A stretch of 64,000 bases of DNA, taken from assembly GCA_044432745.1 (NCBI GenBank), contig JAWXUH010000001.1, forward strand, positions 1 to 64,000, in the 5' to 3' direction. This stretch comes from CAKOSP01 sp044432745 (lineage in GTDB: Bacteria; Bacillota_I; Bacilli_A; RF39; UBA660). Under the pieces are notes generated by a model. That model saw only the letters and a program-made list of their open reading frames with translations. It searched no databases and had not been told where the DNA came from. The position numbers were made by a program, and so were the translations under genes. Shown piece after piece: positions 27,212 through 35,100 of this stretch. The number at the start of each line of letters is the position of its first letter. Position 1 is the first letter of the stretch.

Positions 27212-27450
27212 TTTAAAAGATGTTTTTTTAATTTTATTTAGTACATATAATATATATTATGTAAACTAGCTTATTTTTGTTTTCTATTCTAAATATTATC
27301 CTTCTAATTAAATTATTAATTAAATTATAAATATATTCTTTTAAAAATAAATTATATTTTACTATTTATTTAATATAAATTTATTTAGTATAATTAAATT
27401 GAAATTTTAATTATTGTAATGATTTATATTATATATATTAAGATCTTATT

Positions 27451-27745
27451 GCAAATTGTAATGTGTTGCAAGTTGATATCTTATTCATTGAATTAAAGTT
27501 CGTTGCAAATTAGAAATAAGATGATACGTTGTTCATTAAAAGATACTTCGTTGCAAATTAGAATATGTAATAAGTTGATACATTATGCATTAATATAAAT
27601 ATTGATGCAAATTAGAAATAAGACAATATGTTAATCATTTAAATAAGTTTCGTTGCAAATTAGAAACGTACTGAAATACTATATATTAATATAAATTAGA
27701 AATAAAGTGATAAGTTATTAATTGTAATAATAGTTACTGCAAATA
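27451..27745 (+). repeat. Degenerate 48/54-bp repeat array
   Basis: The core gcaaattagaa(ataag) recurs at about 27451, 27505, 27553, 27607, 27655, 27693 and 27739, so most units are 48 or 54 bases. Flanking bases are partly kept (gttg before, gata...catt after). All frames carry stops on both strands. It occupies most of the 650-base gap between the convergent genes ending at 27211 and 27868. The stretch from 27212 to 27450 is AT-rich with nothing I can name. Confidence 0.7.
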
Positions 27746-27784
27746 TTAATAAAATATAAAATACCTAGAAAATAAATTATTACG

Positions 27785-27863
27785 ATAGGGGGATTTAAAA
27801 TAAAAAAATAAGTAGGGGGACTTAGAATAGTTAATGCCCTACTCTTTTATGTAATCCCCTACT
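27785..27863. repeat. Nested inverted repeats of an agtagggg motif
   Basis: ATAGGGGGATT (27785-27795) can pair with AATCCCCTA near 27853-27861, and inside it AGTAGGG (27811-27817) pairs with CCCTACT (27837-27843). The two downstream arms are direct repeats, each followed by TTTT. It may act as a plus-strand terminator or a structured RNA. It abuts the end of the ZIP gene. Confidence 0.55.
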
Positions 27864-27867
27864 CTTT

Positions 27868-28626
27868 TTAAAATGAAATATATATACTAAATATAATATT
27901 TAATAAAATAATAAGTAATCCTGTTATAAAACCTTTTATTAAAGATCGTTGTTCATTATATGATTCAGCTTTAGAAAATATTTCTTTGATTGCTAATGTA
28001 ACCATCATAATTCCTACAAATAATAATATTGAATCTATAAATAACATATTTATAATATCTTGTAAAAACCAATATGTAATTAAAGCACCTAAAGGTTCTG
28101 CTAACCCAGCAAAAGCAGCCATCATAATTGCTTTTGTTCTTGACTTAGTTGCATAATATATTGGTATTGCAATTATTAATCCTTCGGGTATATTATGCAT
28201 TATAATTGAAGTTGCTAATTTGATTCCTAACGTATTATCTTGAACTGATGTTATAAAAACTGCTATACCTTCTGGAAGATTATGTGCAAGTAAACTAAAG
28301 GTGCATAATATACCTGTTTTGTATAAATCTTCTTCCTTTATTTTATCTGTTAATTTAATTAGATAACTTGTTAGCATATATGAAATTATAACTATAAAAA
28401 ATATTAGATACTGCCCTACTTTAACACCTTTATAATATATAATATTAAAAAAAGATGAAGGTATTAAATCTGTTATACTTATTCCTATCATTATTGCTGC
28501 TGAAAGAGACAAGGTATATGTAATAAACATATTTACCCTACTTTGTTCTATTTTTAAAAAAATAAATAATGCCCCTACTATTGTAGATAATCCTGCAATT
28601 GTTGTTATTATAAACGCTTTAATCAT
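27868..28626 (-). CDS. ZIP-family metal transporter
   Basis: A 252-residue membrane protein with about eight helices. The metal-binding helices carry HNLPEG and HNIPEG, the ZupT/ZIP signature for uptake of zinc or iron. It is an intact paralogue of the ZIP gene split at 211/5010 and gives the template for recognising that split. AT-rich DNA without a strong ribosome site precedes its ATG at 28626. Confidence 0.88.
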   Translation of the reverse strand: MIKAFIITTIAGLSTIVGALFIFLKIEQSRVNMFITYTLSLSAAIMIGISITDLIPSSFFNIIYYKGVKVGQYLIFFIVIISYMLTSYLIKLTDKIKEEDLYKTGILCTFSLLAHNLPEGIAVFITSVQDNTLGIKLATSIIMHNIPEGLIIAIPIYYATKSRTKAIMMAAFAGLAEPLGALITYWFLQDIINMLFIDSILLFVGIMMVTLAIKEIFSKAESYNEQRSLIKGFITGLLIILLNIIFSIYISF

Positions 28627-28655
28627 AATTAAATATATTAATTGATTCTTATTTT

Positions 28656-28682
28656 ATGCAAAAAAAAAGCAAAGCTTTTTTA
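28656..28682 (-). terminator. Terminator of the 28680-29456 gene
   Basis: On the minus strand AAAAGC-TTT-GCTTTT is followed by a T run. The stem starts at the gene's stop codon. Confidence 0.55.
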
Positions 28683-29456
28683 CTTAATTACTATTGTATC
28701 TATTATATCAAATATTTTTTCATTTGTATCAAACTCATAATCTCCAGTATAAGAAATAGTATAATTAATACCATCTTTAATTAGAACTATCATTATTGTA
28801 TTAGTACTTATTTTTGTAATATATCCTTGGCAATCTCCATTTATTAGATTAGTTGCACCTAGATTAAGTGTTGATTCTATTAAATATCCTATTGAATAAT
28901 TCATTTGAAGCTCATCCATTGAATTTAATATATTAGTTGCAATACTCTTTTCAAAAGCATTAATTAAATCAACTTCATTATAAATTTCATTTTCATGTAA
29001 ATAATTAGCTACTACTTGTTTTTGATTTTCTTTCATAACTAATTCTTTGTATGTTAAAGATACTTCCTTTGGATATTCTTCTAATATATCTCCCATAAAA
29101 TTATTAAAAATATTAATAGTCATAGTTACTTCGTCAGATCCTGAATTTAATGTATAAACTCCTTGAGTATCGCTTTCAGATACTACACTATAATTTGTAT
29201 ATAAACTACTTATGTATAGATTTTTAAAATTTATACTATTTGCCTTAGTTGAACCCATTGAATATGTATGTTGTTGATTGAATAGTACATTTGTTGATAT
29301 ATTTTGTCTTAACGTAGCAGTATCATTATCTACATTATATATGTATGAGAAGTAATATCTATATCCTCCAAATGCAATAAATAATACAAGTATAAAATTA
29401 ATCAATAATACCTTGTAATCAGTTTTTTCTACTTTTGTATTTAATCTTTTTTTCAT
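28680..29456 (-). CDS. Membrane-anchored extracytoplasmic protein, unknown
   Basis: A 258-residue protein with an N-terminal membrane helix (about residues 19-38) and a soluble exterior domain of mixed strands and helices. It has one cysteine and no sorting signal. ATG 29456 is chosen because AGGTGATT lies five bases upstream; an in-frame GTG at 29465 lies inside that site. I do not recognise the family. It sits alone with its own terminator. Confidence 0.65.
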   Translation of the reverse strand: MKKRLNTKVEKTDYKVLLINFILVLFIAFGGYRYYFSYIYNVDNDTATLRQNISTNVLFNQQHTYSMGSTKANSINFKNLYISSLYTNYSVVSESDTQGVYTLNSGSDEVTMTINIFNNFMGDILEEYPKEVSLTYKELVMKENQKQVVANYLHENEIYNEVDLINAFEKSIATNILNSMDELQMNYSIGYLIESTLNLGATNLINGDCQGYITKISTNTIMIVLIKDGINYTISYTGDYEFDTNEKIFDIIDTIVIK

Positions 29457-29597
29457 TATAATCACCTATATATAATTTTATCACAAAATAACTTTTATTT
29501 CTTTAATTGTTTAATTACTATATATTTACTTTACATTTTATTTATAATGTATTATTTTTTATAATATGTTCATAATAGTATTAGGAGGTAATGTTAT

Positions 29598-29744
29598 ATG
29601 AACAAATCGCAAAATTCGGCTAAAAATAATACTAATAGTAATACCAATAGTAATACTAATAATAGCCAAATGACACAATGTAAAAATAATAACATGAAGT
29701 CAAATTCAAGTTGTAATAATAATTCATGTGATGATTGTAGATAA
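29598..29744 (+). CDS. Asn-rich cysteine-containing microprotein
   Basis: A 48-residue frame is preceded by a strong AGGAGGT eight bases before ATG 29598 and followed by a terminator. About 19 residues are Asn, in three near-copies of the unit NTNS. Four cysteines cluster toward the C terminus, ending CDDCR. No membrane segment is present. The good ribosome site and terminator argue that it is real; the Cys pattern suggests metal binding or cross-linking, which is inference. Confidence 0.6.
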   Translation: MNKSQNSAKNNTNSNTNSNTNNSQMTQCKNNNMKSNSSCNNNSCDDCR

Positions 29745-29766
29745 ATAATTTATCTCTTAATTAAAA

Positions 29767-29801
29767 AAAATAGTAAATAATTATGTATTTACTATTTTTT
29801 T
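29767..29801. terminator. Bidirectional terminator
   Basis: AATAGTAAATA (29769-29779) and TATTTACTATT (29786-29796) form an 11-base stem with A and T runs on either side. It serves the microprotein gene and the converging xerD, whose end lies in the stem. Confidence 0.8.
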
Positions 29802-30658
29802 GCATGAGGATGTAAGTTATAATCATTTTTCATCTTTTTACTTTCTAGATGAGTATATATTTCAGTAGTTACTAAATTTTCATGTCCTAATAATTCTTGT
29901 ATTATTCTAATATCAGCTCCATTATTTAATAAGTGTGTTGCAAATGAATGTCTTAATGTATGAGGTGATATTTCTTTTCTTATTCTTGCTTCAATAGCAC
30001 GTTGTTTAACTATTTTAAAAAAACCTTGTCTTGTCATCTCATTTCCATGATGATTAATAAAAGCATAACTAGATAATTTTTTTTTAAGAACTTCTATTCT
30101 ATGATCATTTATCCAAATTTTCAAATACTTTAAAGCATAGTCATTGATAGGTACAAATCTTTCTTTACTACCCTTTCCCATTATTTTTATTACACCTTGA
30201 TTGTAATCGATATGCTTAGTTTCAATATTTAATAACTCACTTATTCTAATTCCTGTTGCATACAATACTTCTAACATTGCCTTATTTCTATAATCATAGT
30301 GTGTTTTTGGATTCATATCTAGTAAAGAATCTATTTCAGTTACACTTAAATAGTTAGGTAATTTCTTTGGTATTTTAGGATTTTTAATAGAACTTACAGG
30401 ATTTTCTCTTATAATTGATTCATTATATAGGAAACTAAAAAAAGAATTTAAAACAGTTAAATAATGTGCTTTAGTTTTTGGAGATTTATCTAAATTATAT
30501 ATAAAATTTTGTATATCTTCTTTTGTTATTTGGTCTATTTTTTTCTTGATTAATATCGAAAATACAGTAATATCATTTTTATATGATAAATAAGTATTGT
30601 TACTTAATTTTTTTTCAAATTTAAGATAATCTAAATATAATGTTATTTCTTTTTCCAT
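29792..30658 (-). CDS. xerD: Tyrosine recombinase XerD-type
   Basis: A 288-residue recombinase. The N-terminal core-binding domain covers about residues 1-85. Catalytic residues lie in ATGIRISELL, GKGSKERFVP, SPHTLRHSFATHLL, LLGHENL and the tyrosine of EIYTHL. The sequence is close to the chromosomal dimer-resolution enzymes. It is divergent from rarA with about 100 bases between them. A second family member lies at 13587. Confidence 0.85.
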   Translation of the reverse strand: MEKEITLYLDYLKFEKKLSNNTYLSYKNDITVFSILIKKKIDQITKEDIQNFIYNLDKSPKTKAHYLTVLNSFFSFLYNESIIRENPVSSIKNPKIPKKLPNYLSVTEIDSLLDMNPKTHYDYRNKAMLEVLYATGIRISELLNIETKHIDYNQGVIKIMGKGSKERFVPINDYALKYLKIWINDHRIEVLKKKLSSYAFINHHGNEMTRQGFFKIVKQRAIEARIRKEISPHTLRHSFATHLLNNGADIRIIQELLGHENLVTTEIYTHLESKKMKNDYNLHPHAKK

Positions 30659-30756
30659 ACTTTATCCTTTTTTTAATCGTATCATATTTATAAAATAAAA
30701 TAAAGATTGTTTTACAGAATATAGCAAATTTGATATAATTACATTGGAGATTTTAT

Positions 30757-31959
30757 ATGGAAATTTTATCAGATAAACTTAGACCTACTTCTATGAATGA
30801 TATTATAGGTCAAAAACATTTAGTTGGTGAAAATATGATTATTGCTAATTTAATTAATAATAAGAAATTCTTTTCTACCATATTTTATGGAAAACCTGGA
30901 GTAGGAAAAACTAGTTTTGCTAATGTTATAGTTAATGAACTTGGTAAACCATACAAATTTATGAATGCTGTTATAAATAATAAAGCGGATTTTGATATAG
31001 CTATAAAAGAAGCTAGAATGCATGGTGAATTAATTTTAATTATAGATGAAATTCATAGGATGAATAAGGATAAACAAGACATATTACTTCCTTTGCTTGA
31101 AAGTGGTTTAATTATATTAATTGGTTTAACTACAAGTAATCCTTATCATAAAATAAATCCAGCTATAAGAAGTAGATGTCATATTTTTGAACTTAAAGAT
31201 TTAACGGTAGATGATGTTATATTAGGTATTAATAAAGCAATATCGACTATTGAAGATGTAAATATTGATGAAGATACTATCAATTTTATTGCTAATTTAT
31301 CTAACGGAGATCTTAGATATGCTTACAACTTATTAGAGCTTGCTTATTATTCTAAATCATCAAAAGTTATTGATATAGAATTAATTAAAAAAATAAATTC
31401 TAAACCAGTTATACATAGTGATTATAACGAAACAAGTCATTATGATTTACTATCTGCTTTACAAAAATCATTAAGAGGAAGTGATGTTGATGCATCACTA
31501 CATTATCTTGCTAGATTACTTGTTATAGAAGATTTTGATAGCCTTAATAGAAGACTTGCTGTTATATGTTATGAAGATATTGGTATGGCCAACCCTGGTA
31601 TAGCATCTAAGCTTGAAACAGCTATTAATTTTGCTAATTTAGTTGGTATGCCTGAGTCTAGAATTATATATGGACAAATAGTTACTGAAATGGCATTATC
31701 TCCTAAGAGTAATAGTTCTTATAATGCTATTAATACCGCTTTAAATGATGTTTTAAAAGGATTAACAGGTGACATACCTGATAATATAAAATTTACTAAT
31801 ACTACTTATAAATATCCTCATGATTATCCCAATAGTTATGTTAAGCAAAATTATATGCCTGATAAATTATTGAATCGTAAATATTATTTTCCTAAAGATA
31901 ATTTAATGGAAAATAATTTAAATAAAATATATAAACAAATGAAAGGTGAAAAAAAATGA
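30757..31959 (+). CDS. rarA: Replication-associated recombination protein A
   Basis: A 400-residue AAA+ ATPase (RarA/MgsA/WRNIP1) that acts at stalled forks. Walker A is YGKPGVGKTSF and Walker B LILIIDEIHRM; sensor 1 lies in GLTTSNP, and a C-terminal tetramerisation domain contains YEDIGMANP. TTGGAG precedes the ATG. The stop overlaps the gpsA start (ATGA). In Bacillus its homologue yrvN is near tcdA and 6S RNA, as here. Confidence 0.93.
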   Translation: MEILSDKLRPTSMNDIIGQKHLVGENMIIANLINNKKFFSTIFYGKPGVGKTSFANVIVNELGKPYKFMNAVINNKADFDIAIKEARMHGELILIIDEIHRMNKDKQDILLPLLESGLIILIGLTTSNPYHKINPAIRSRCHIFELKDLTVDDVILGINKAISTIEDVNIDEDTINFIANLSNGDLRYAYNLLELAYYSKSSKVIDIELIKKINSKPVIHSDYNETSHYDLLSALQKSLRGSDVDASLHYLARLLVIEDFDSLNRRLAVICYEDIGMANPGIASKLETAINFANLVGMPESRIIYGQIVTEMALSPKSNSSYNAINTALNDVLKGLTGDIPDNIKFTNTTYKYPHDYPNSYVKQNYMPDKLLNRKYYFPKDNLMENNLNKIYKQMKGEKK

Positions 31960-32909
31960 ATATATCTGTAATTGGAGTTGGAGTATATAGTTTAGCTATT
32001 ACTTCTGCCCTACTTAAAAATAAAAATAATATAAAAATATGGTCTCACAGTAACGACTTAGCAAATGAATTTAACAATACAGGAATGCTTAGAAGTATAA
32101 TTGATGTACCACTAGATGGAGTTAGTTTAGTTAGTGAAAACTTGAGTCAAGTTTTACTGAATTCTGACATAATATATGTTGTAACTACAAGTGAACATTT
32201 TACTAATATGATTAATGAAATTAAACAAGTGTATAATGGTTGTCCTGTTTGTATACTTACAAAAGGAATAGATAATAAAACAGGAGAATTTTTTTCAAAT
32301 TTAGCATCTGATATTTTAAATACAAATAATATTGCTATATTATCTGGTCCAGGTTTTGCTAATGATATTATAAACAACGATATTATTTCACTTACCTTAG
32401 CATCTAGTAGTGCTGATGTAATTAATAAAGTTTCTACTAGTATTGCTAGTGAAAAATTAATACTAGATTATACAAAGGATATAGTAGGATTACAATTATG
32501 TAACTCAGTTAAAAATATAGCAGCTATAGCATCAGGAATGCTTGAATCTTTAGATTATACTAATTCTTCAAATGCTTTTTTAATTACTAAGGTTACAAAT
32601 GATCTTATGACATTACTAGGTAATTATGGTTGTGAAGAAAATACTGTACTACTTGCAGGAGGACTTGGAGATTTAATACTTACATGTTCAAGTGATAAGA
32701 GTAGAAATTATCTTTTTGGTAAGAATTTTATTAATAATAGAACTTTGAATACAAATGATACTGTAGAAGGTGTTTGCGCTCTTAATTCTTTATATCATTC
32801 ATTAAAATCAAAAGATATAAAAATGAATTTAATAGATAGTCTTTATGAAATTATATATAATTATAAAGATGTAGATTTATTAATAGATTATTTATCAAAA
32901 AAAGAATAG
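31956..32909 (+). CDS. gpsA: Glycerol-3-phosphate dehydrogenase (NAD(P)+)
   Basis: A 317-residue enzyme that makes sn-glycerol 3-phosphate for phospholipids. The Rossmann motif is unusual (GVGVYSLAIT in place of GxGxWGtAlA). Family motifs CILTKGID, LSGPGFAND, CNSVKNIAAIA (the catalytic Lys) and GGLGDLILTCSS are present. It is coupled to rarA. Its stop codon lies inside a bidirectional terminator shared with tcdA. Confidence 0.88.
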   Translation: MNISVIGVGVYSLAITSALLKNKNNIKIWSHSNDLANEFNNTGMLRSIIDVPLDGVSLVSENLSQVLLNSDIIYVVTTSEHFTNMINEIKQVYNGCPVCILTKGIDNKTGEFFSNLASDILNTNNIAILSGPGFANDIINNDIISLTLASSSADVINKVSTSIASEKLILDYTKDIVGLQLCNSVKNIAAIASGMLESLDYTNSSNAFLITKVTNDLMTLLGNYGCEENTVLLAGGLGDLILTCSSDKSRNYLFGKNFINNRTLNTNDTVEGVCALNSLYHSLKSKDIKMNLIDSLYEIIYNYKDVDLLIDYLSKKE

Positions 32910-32924
32910 TTTCCTATTCTTTTT
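32899..32924. terminator. Bidirectional terminator containing both stop codons
   Basis: AAAAGAATAG (32900-32909) and CTATTCTTTT (32914-32923) form a perfect stem with loop TTTC. The end of each arm is the GAA-TAG terminus of gpsA and of tcdA. Confidence 0.85.
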
Positions 32925-33585
32925 GTTTTATTACATCATTTATTATGTAGTTTGCTAAATGTATTCCTGCAGTATTTGTAACAGGAAATATAGACGCTAT
33001 TTTTTTATCAATTCTTGGTAATTCAGTACTAGATACTACTGGTATTTTTGAATTTATATTATTTCTTTTACATAAAAATCTTAATTTTTTAGCAAGTGGA
33101 TCATTTAGTGTTCTATCTAATCTAGATATTCCTATTTTACTTAGATCAACTCTATTTCCCATCCCCATTGAAGAAATTATTTTTATATTGTTTTCAGTAG
33201 CATATTTATATAATTCTAATTTTGTATCTACTGAATCACATGAATCTATTATGTAATCAAAAGTACCTATATCTTGTATATTATCTTTATCTAAAAAAAT
33301 ATCAAGAGCTTTTATATTTAAATCTTTATTTATTTCTAACATTTTCCTTTTAGCTACTTCAACTTTTTTAAGACCTATACTTAAATTATCACTTAATATC
33401 TGTCTATTTAAATTACTTATTTCAAATGTATCATAGTCTATTATAGTTATATTAGAAAATCCTGTTCTTACTAGTGCATTAAGTGCTATACCACCTACTC
33501 CACCTATTCCTACTATTAATATTTTTTGTTTTTTAATTTCGTTAATAGTTTCTTCTCCTAATAACAATTCAGTTCTTTCAAACAT
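32914..33585 (-). CDS. tcdA: tRNA threonylcarbamoyladenosine dehydratase
   Basis: A 223-residue E1-like (ThiF/MoeB fold) enzyme that cyclises t6A at position 37 of tRNA. ATP-binding loop ILIVGIGGVGG, then ISNLNRQIL and DYIIDSCDSVDTK are typical; the conserved GMGNR and KIGISRLDRT segments point to TcdA. ATG 33585 has AAAGGAA upstream; an earlier in-frame start would fall within the 6S RNA. In Bacillus yrvM holds the same position next to 6S RNA. Confidence 0.88.
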   Translation of the reverse strand: MFERTELLLGEETINEIKKQKILIVGIGGVGGIALNALVRTGFSNITIIDYDTFEISNLNRQILSDNLSIGLKKVEVAKRKMLEINKDLNIKALDIFLDKDNIQDIGTFDYIIDSCDSVDTKLELYKYATENNIKIISSMGMGNRVDLSKIGISRLDRTLNDPLAKKLRFLCKRNNINSKIPVVSSTELPRIDKKIASIFPVTNTAGIHLANYIINDVIKQKE

Positions 33586-33603
33586 AATAAAATTTCCTTT
33601 CAT

Positions 33604-33771
33604 TAAAAAATCTAAAGATGATACCATAGATAAGCCCGCTTTCGCGAGGTGGTAGAATACATATTAAATTTTGGATCCTAGTATACTTAATGAACTAGTA
33701 TTCAAACCCATTTAATAATTAATTCCCCAAATATCTATCTTAGTCGGTTTATTGTAGTATCACCTTTAGAT
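33604..33771 (-). ncRNA. ssrS: 6S RNA (ssrS-like)
   Basis: The minus-strand transcript of about 168 bases folds end to end. TCTAAAGGTGATAC (33769-33756) pairs with GTATCATCTTTAGA (33624-33611), with one G-U pair that would be A-C on the other strand. Six U residues follow. An internal stem (ATTAAAT/ATTTAAT) and a GAAA-capped hairpin in the 3' half, CTCGC-GAAA-GCGGG, fit the 6S layout of a long rod with a bulged centre. An extended -10 box lies just upstream. The position beside tcdA and rarA matches Bacillus. 6S RNA sequesters the housekeeping RNA polymerase. Confidence 0.72.
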
Positions 33772-33777
33772 ATATTT

Positions 33778-33786
33778 ATTATAACA
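33778..33786 (-). promoter_or_regulatory. Extended -10 promoter of the 6S RNA
   Basis: On the minus strand TGTTATAAT (TG-N-TATAAT) ends seven bases before the inferred 6S start. No good -35 box is seen. Confidence 0.65.
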
Positions 33787-33844
33787 CATTATTTTTTAAT
33801 TATGTATTCTTATTTATTATTTTGTGTAAAATTTTTATAAAAAA

Positions 33845-34474
33845 TTATTTAACACCAAGTTCTTTTAATTTTTCTAAAATAGATTTAGAACCGTTTACTA
33901 TAAAATTGTCTATAGCTTCAATTGTTAATATACTGTAATCATTACCTTCTTTTAATTCTTTATTTTTAAACGATTGTATCAACAAATTTAATTTACTGTA
34001 GTCTATTTCATCCATTTCAGTTTGTATATTTTTAGATACTTCCTCTAGCCTATTTAAATCAAAATTATATTTATTAAATAAGTAATAATCAATCAAGTCA
34101 AAATCGTGATAAAATACACTTTTTAAATCATTGTATTGATAATTTGATGGCAAATTTTCTTTACTTAAATAAATATCCATAAATTTTTTTATATAGTTTG
34201 GTCCGTCTATATCTCTCCATATATGATCTGTCAATAAATGAACTAAATAACCTAAATTATATGGATTATCTAACTGATTTCTATATTTTTCCATAAAAAC
34301 ATTATATTTAATATCATTTGAATATCCGTCATAAAAATGTGACTTGTGATTAGATATTTTTAATACATTTGTTATATCTGGTGCAACATTTCCTATTAAA
34401 AATTCTTCTTCATCTACTTTTAATGTTTTATTTATTTCTAATCCTACTGCTAAATGTATATAACTAGCGGCCAT
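33845..34474 (-). CDS. Zinc-dependent phospholipase C family protein
   Basis: A 209-residue protein. Histidines and aspartates typical of the Zn-dependent PLC/S1-P1 fold occur as YIHLAVG, GNVAPDI, HKSHFYDG and YLVHLLTDHIW. It has no signal peptide, so it would act in the cytoplasm, as do many bacterial members of unclear substrate. GGAGTTAATT precedes the ATG. Confidence 0.7.
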   Translation of the reverse strand: MAASYIHLAVGLEINKTLKVDEEEFLIGNVAPDITNVLKISNHKSHFYDGYSNDIKYNVFMEKYRNQLDNPYNLGYLVHLLTDHIWRDIDGPNYIKKFMDIYLSKENLPSNYQYNDLKSVFYHDFDLIDYYLFNKYNFDLNRLEEVSKNIQTEMDEIDYSKLNLLIQSFKNKELKEGNDYSILTIEAIDNFIVNGSKSILEKLKELGVK

Positions 34475-34476
34475 AA

Positions 34477-35025
34477 TTAACTCCTGTCTATTAATTTATT
34501 ATTTTTATTCTTTAACTTCTTAAGCATCATATAACATGTAGTGTTATATATAATTATTACAAAAGATAGCTCAATTAATAAAACTATTGAACATAAAAAC
34601 GATACATGCATGTTTACTGTTCTATTACTTAGCATATAATTAAATATAAAACTATATATTAAAAACAATTTTATATATAATCTTGATATATTAAATGCTT
34701 CTTTTTTTAATCCCATTGCTATAATGTATTTTTGTAATGATATTGAAAATTTATGTGATACTATAATTATTAGTAATAGTATAATATTGTTTATACCATC
34801 AAACATATAAAATGAATCTAATACTGATAAATACATTAAAAGAAAACATATTATAAAATAAAATACGTATTCTATAATATTATACTTTTTTTGCTCTCCG
34901 TGCTTTTGAATGAGGAAAGCTTTTAGTGTACCAAATAACATTACAAAAGGTAATGATATTATTACATATATAAACATTATAAATAACATTAAACATAAAA
35001 TATCTGTATTTGACATTGTAAACAT
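34477..35025 (-). CDS. Hypothetical membrane protein
   Basis: A 182-residue protein with four or five hydrophobic helices and no motif I can recognise. AAAGAGGT lies before ATG 35025, and its stop sits in the ribosome site of the PLC-like gene, so the two are probably co-transcribed. Confidence 0.6.
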   Translation of the reverse strand: MFTMSNTDILCLMLFIMFIYVIISLPFVMLFGTLKAFLIQKHGEQKKYNIIEYVFYFIICFLLMYLSVLDSFYMFDGINNIILLLIIIVSHKFSISLQKYIIAMGLKKEAFNISRLYIKLFLIYSFIFNYMLSNRTVNMHVSFLCSIVLLIELSFVIIIYNTTCYMMLKKLKNKNNKLIDRS

Positions 35026-35100
35026 AATAAACCTCTTTTTCTTTTTAATTATATCATATTTTTTAAACTAGATATTTAATAAAATAAAAAAATCAATATA

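Noticed and set aside
27451..27745. CRISPR array
   Set aside because: The repeats are degenerate, the intervals are not spacer-like, and no cas gene is present.
33630..33715. tRNA-like plus-strand sequence (gaggtggtagaatac ... ttcaaaccc)
   Set aside because: There is no matching 3' acceptor strand, and the same region folds much better as a minus-strand 6S RNA with a promoter and U-run.
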